NCBI GenBank assembly: GCA_043820875.1
Contig: JBDRDI010000007.1
Span: 1-6,537, forward strand
DNA from: JBDRDI01 sp043820875
Lineage (GTDB): Bacteria; Patescibacteriota; Patescibacteriia; Patescibacteriales; UBA12075
DNA length: 6,537 nucleotides
Reading direction: 5' to 3'
The notes under the pieces were generated by a model. The model was given only the letters and a program-made list of their open reading frames with translations. It did no database searches and was not told the DNA's origin. How positions within the stretch are numbered: the stretch's first letter is position 1; each line of letters opens with the position of its first letter. Shown here in pieces: positions 5,601 through 6,537 of this stretch. The position numbers and the translations under genes are program-made.

Positions 5601-6537
5601 TTATAACTTACTATTTTTAAGATTTCCGTTTTTTATCCGACCCTTATTATAATAGGCTTTCAACGTATGTTTTCTTAAAGCTTTGTCTAAAAATTCAATT
5701 GCTTCTTGACGATGGTCAAGCAGACGGCGCGATTCCCGTTCTAACCCTTCTTGCAACAAGGCGTGCACGATAAAAGGGAAAGTCGAGGTAACATCCGCAA
5801 AAACGTACTGCGAATTTTTTATGCAATCTTCCGAAGTCTTGCCCCAAGTATGAGCTTCACTAGCGGTACAAGAAGATAAGCTACCATTTTGCACGTGCGC
5901 ATCACAAATTTGAACGTCCATATCATAACCACCAACATCTAAATCGCAAATCTGTGAAAGATAAGGTTCTGGTTGCAATGAATAATTTTTTGGTACGCCA
6001 CCACCCAGCACAATAATTGATAACTTTTTTGTCCAACGACTCTTAGCCAAATAATGATAAGAGCCAAATTCATGAATATCTTCTTCCAGGTTAAGGCTAA
6101 ATTTATATTTATGACCCAGCTTCCTTTTTAAAAATGCCAAGTTCAAAAAAATTGAACCGTCTTGCGGCGCGCCGCAAAAAATTGGGATGGCGTTGCGGTA
6201 GGCCTGAACCAAAATACTGCGATTTAAGTCTGCCCGTTTAAAACGCCGCCTGCCATACCGCGCCAAATGCCGCCCCAGAAGATTATGAAATTGCGTGGTG
6301 GTCATGGAGCGGGCAAAATCCGGCCGACGAACCAAATCAACTACTAAATTATCCGTTTCCCAAAGATCATCTTCTGGAAAACCGGTATCGTAAATTCGCG
6401 TCCAGCCCGCTTTACGTAATTTAATATCGCCTTGATTAGGATGAACCTCAAACCAATTATCACTTTCCTGGCGTTGCAAGTCGTGATATAGATTGGCGCC
6501 AGTAGTTGTAATTATGTCCACAAAACCTGCCTTGATT
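5601..6537 (-). CDS. Deoxyhypusine synthase-family protein, possible homospermidine synthase (N-terminus outside window)
   Basis: NAD-dependent aminobutyl-transfer enzyme family. Visible motifs are TTTGANLYHDL near the start, GGGVPKNY at about 173-180 and LSSCTASEAHTWGKT at about 215-229 (numbered from the GTG at 6521). The lysine in WGK (codon 5840-5838) matches the catalytic lysine of deoxyhypusine synthase. The codon at 6521 is an internal Val rather than a start: the same frame continues upstream as IKAGFV, the usual lead-in to TTGANLYHD, with no stop to the window edge. Bacteria generally lack eIF5A, the hypusination target, and the Anabaena homologue SpeY makes homospermidine from putrescine. 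The neighbouring agmatinase supports that role here. A Lys/Arg/Asn-rich C-terminal tail ends at TAA 5603-5601. Confidence 0.9.
   Translation of the reverse strand, partial: IKAGFVDIITTTGANLYHDLQRQESDNWFEVHPNQGDIKLRKAGWTRIYDTGFPEDDLWETDNLVVDLVRRPDFARSMTTTQFHNLLGRHLARYGRRRFKRADLNRSILVQAYRNAIPIFCGAPQDGSIFLNLAFLKRKLGHKYKFSLNLEEDIHEFGSYHYLAKSRWTKKLSIIVLGGGVPKNYSLQPEPYLSQICDLDVGGYDMDVQICDAHVQNGSLSSCTASEAHTWGKTSEDCIKNSQYVFADVTSTFPFIVHALLQEGLERESRRLLDHRQEAIEFLDKALRKHTLKAYYNKGRIKNGNLKNSKL

Overview
The window looks like a chromosomal piece of a small-genome bacterium, most likely Candidate Phyla Radiation / Patescibacteria (an inference; there is no rRNA here). The reasons are short A/T-rich intergenic gaps, near absence of Shine-Dalgarno motifs, a SecA that begins MSFLTKIFGD, and a winged-helix/Cas2-like protein of a kind I associate with these genomes. 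The standard code fits: Trp is TGG, five of the six complete genes end in TAA and one in TAG. Every credible gene is on the minus strand, so transcription runs from high to low coordinates.

Right part (6537 to 1560): a tight five-gene cluster with gaps of 4 to 14 bp. In transcription order it holds a deoxyhypusine-synthase-family protein cut by the window edge, a SpeB-type agmatinase, a PF04909-type amidohydrolase, and two tandem paralogous GNAT-type acetyltransferases. The first two suggest polyamine metabolism: agmatine to putrescine plus urea, then possibly homospermidine by the DHS-like enzyme, as reported for SpeY of Anabaena. The roles of the amidohydrolase and the two GNATs are not known; polyamine N-acetylation is one guess. 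A probable intrinsic terminator follows the second GNAT.

Middle part (about 1545 to 610): the least ordinary section. A good sigma70-like promoter is followed almost at once by a 41-codon small ORF that runs into a near-perfect 42-bp palindrome. Next come a second promoter-like region and an A/T-rich gene for a 191-aa protein with a hydrophobic N-terminus, a winged helix and a Cas2-like C-terminal domain. Past its end lies a perfect 40-bp palindrome closely related to the first. No cas1, CRISPR array or other cas gene is present. The Cas2-like gene is thus bracketed by two copies of one palindrome. This could be a mobile or repeat-spreading unit, or a regulator with two operators, one before its own gene and one abutting the secA promoter.

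Left part (501 to 1): the N-terminal 167 codons of secA, running off the window, with higher G+C than the Cas2-like section.
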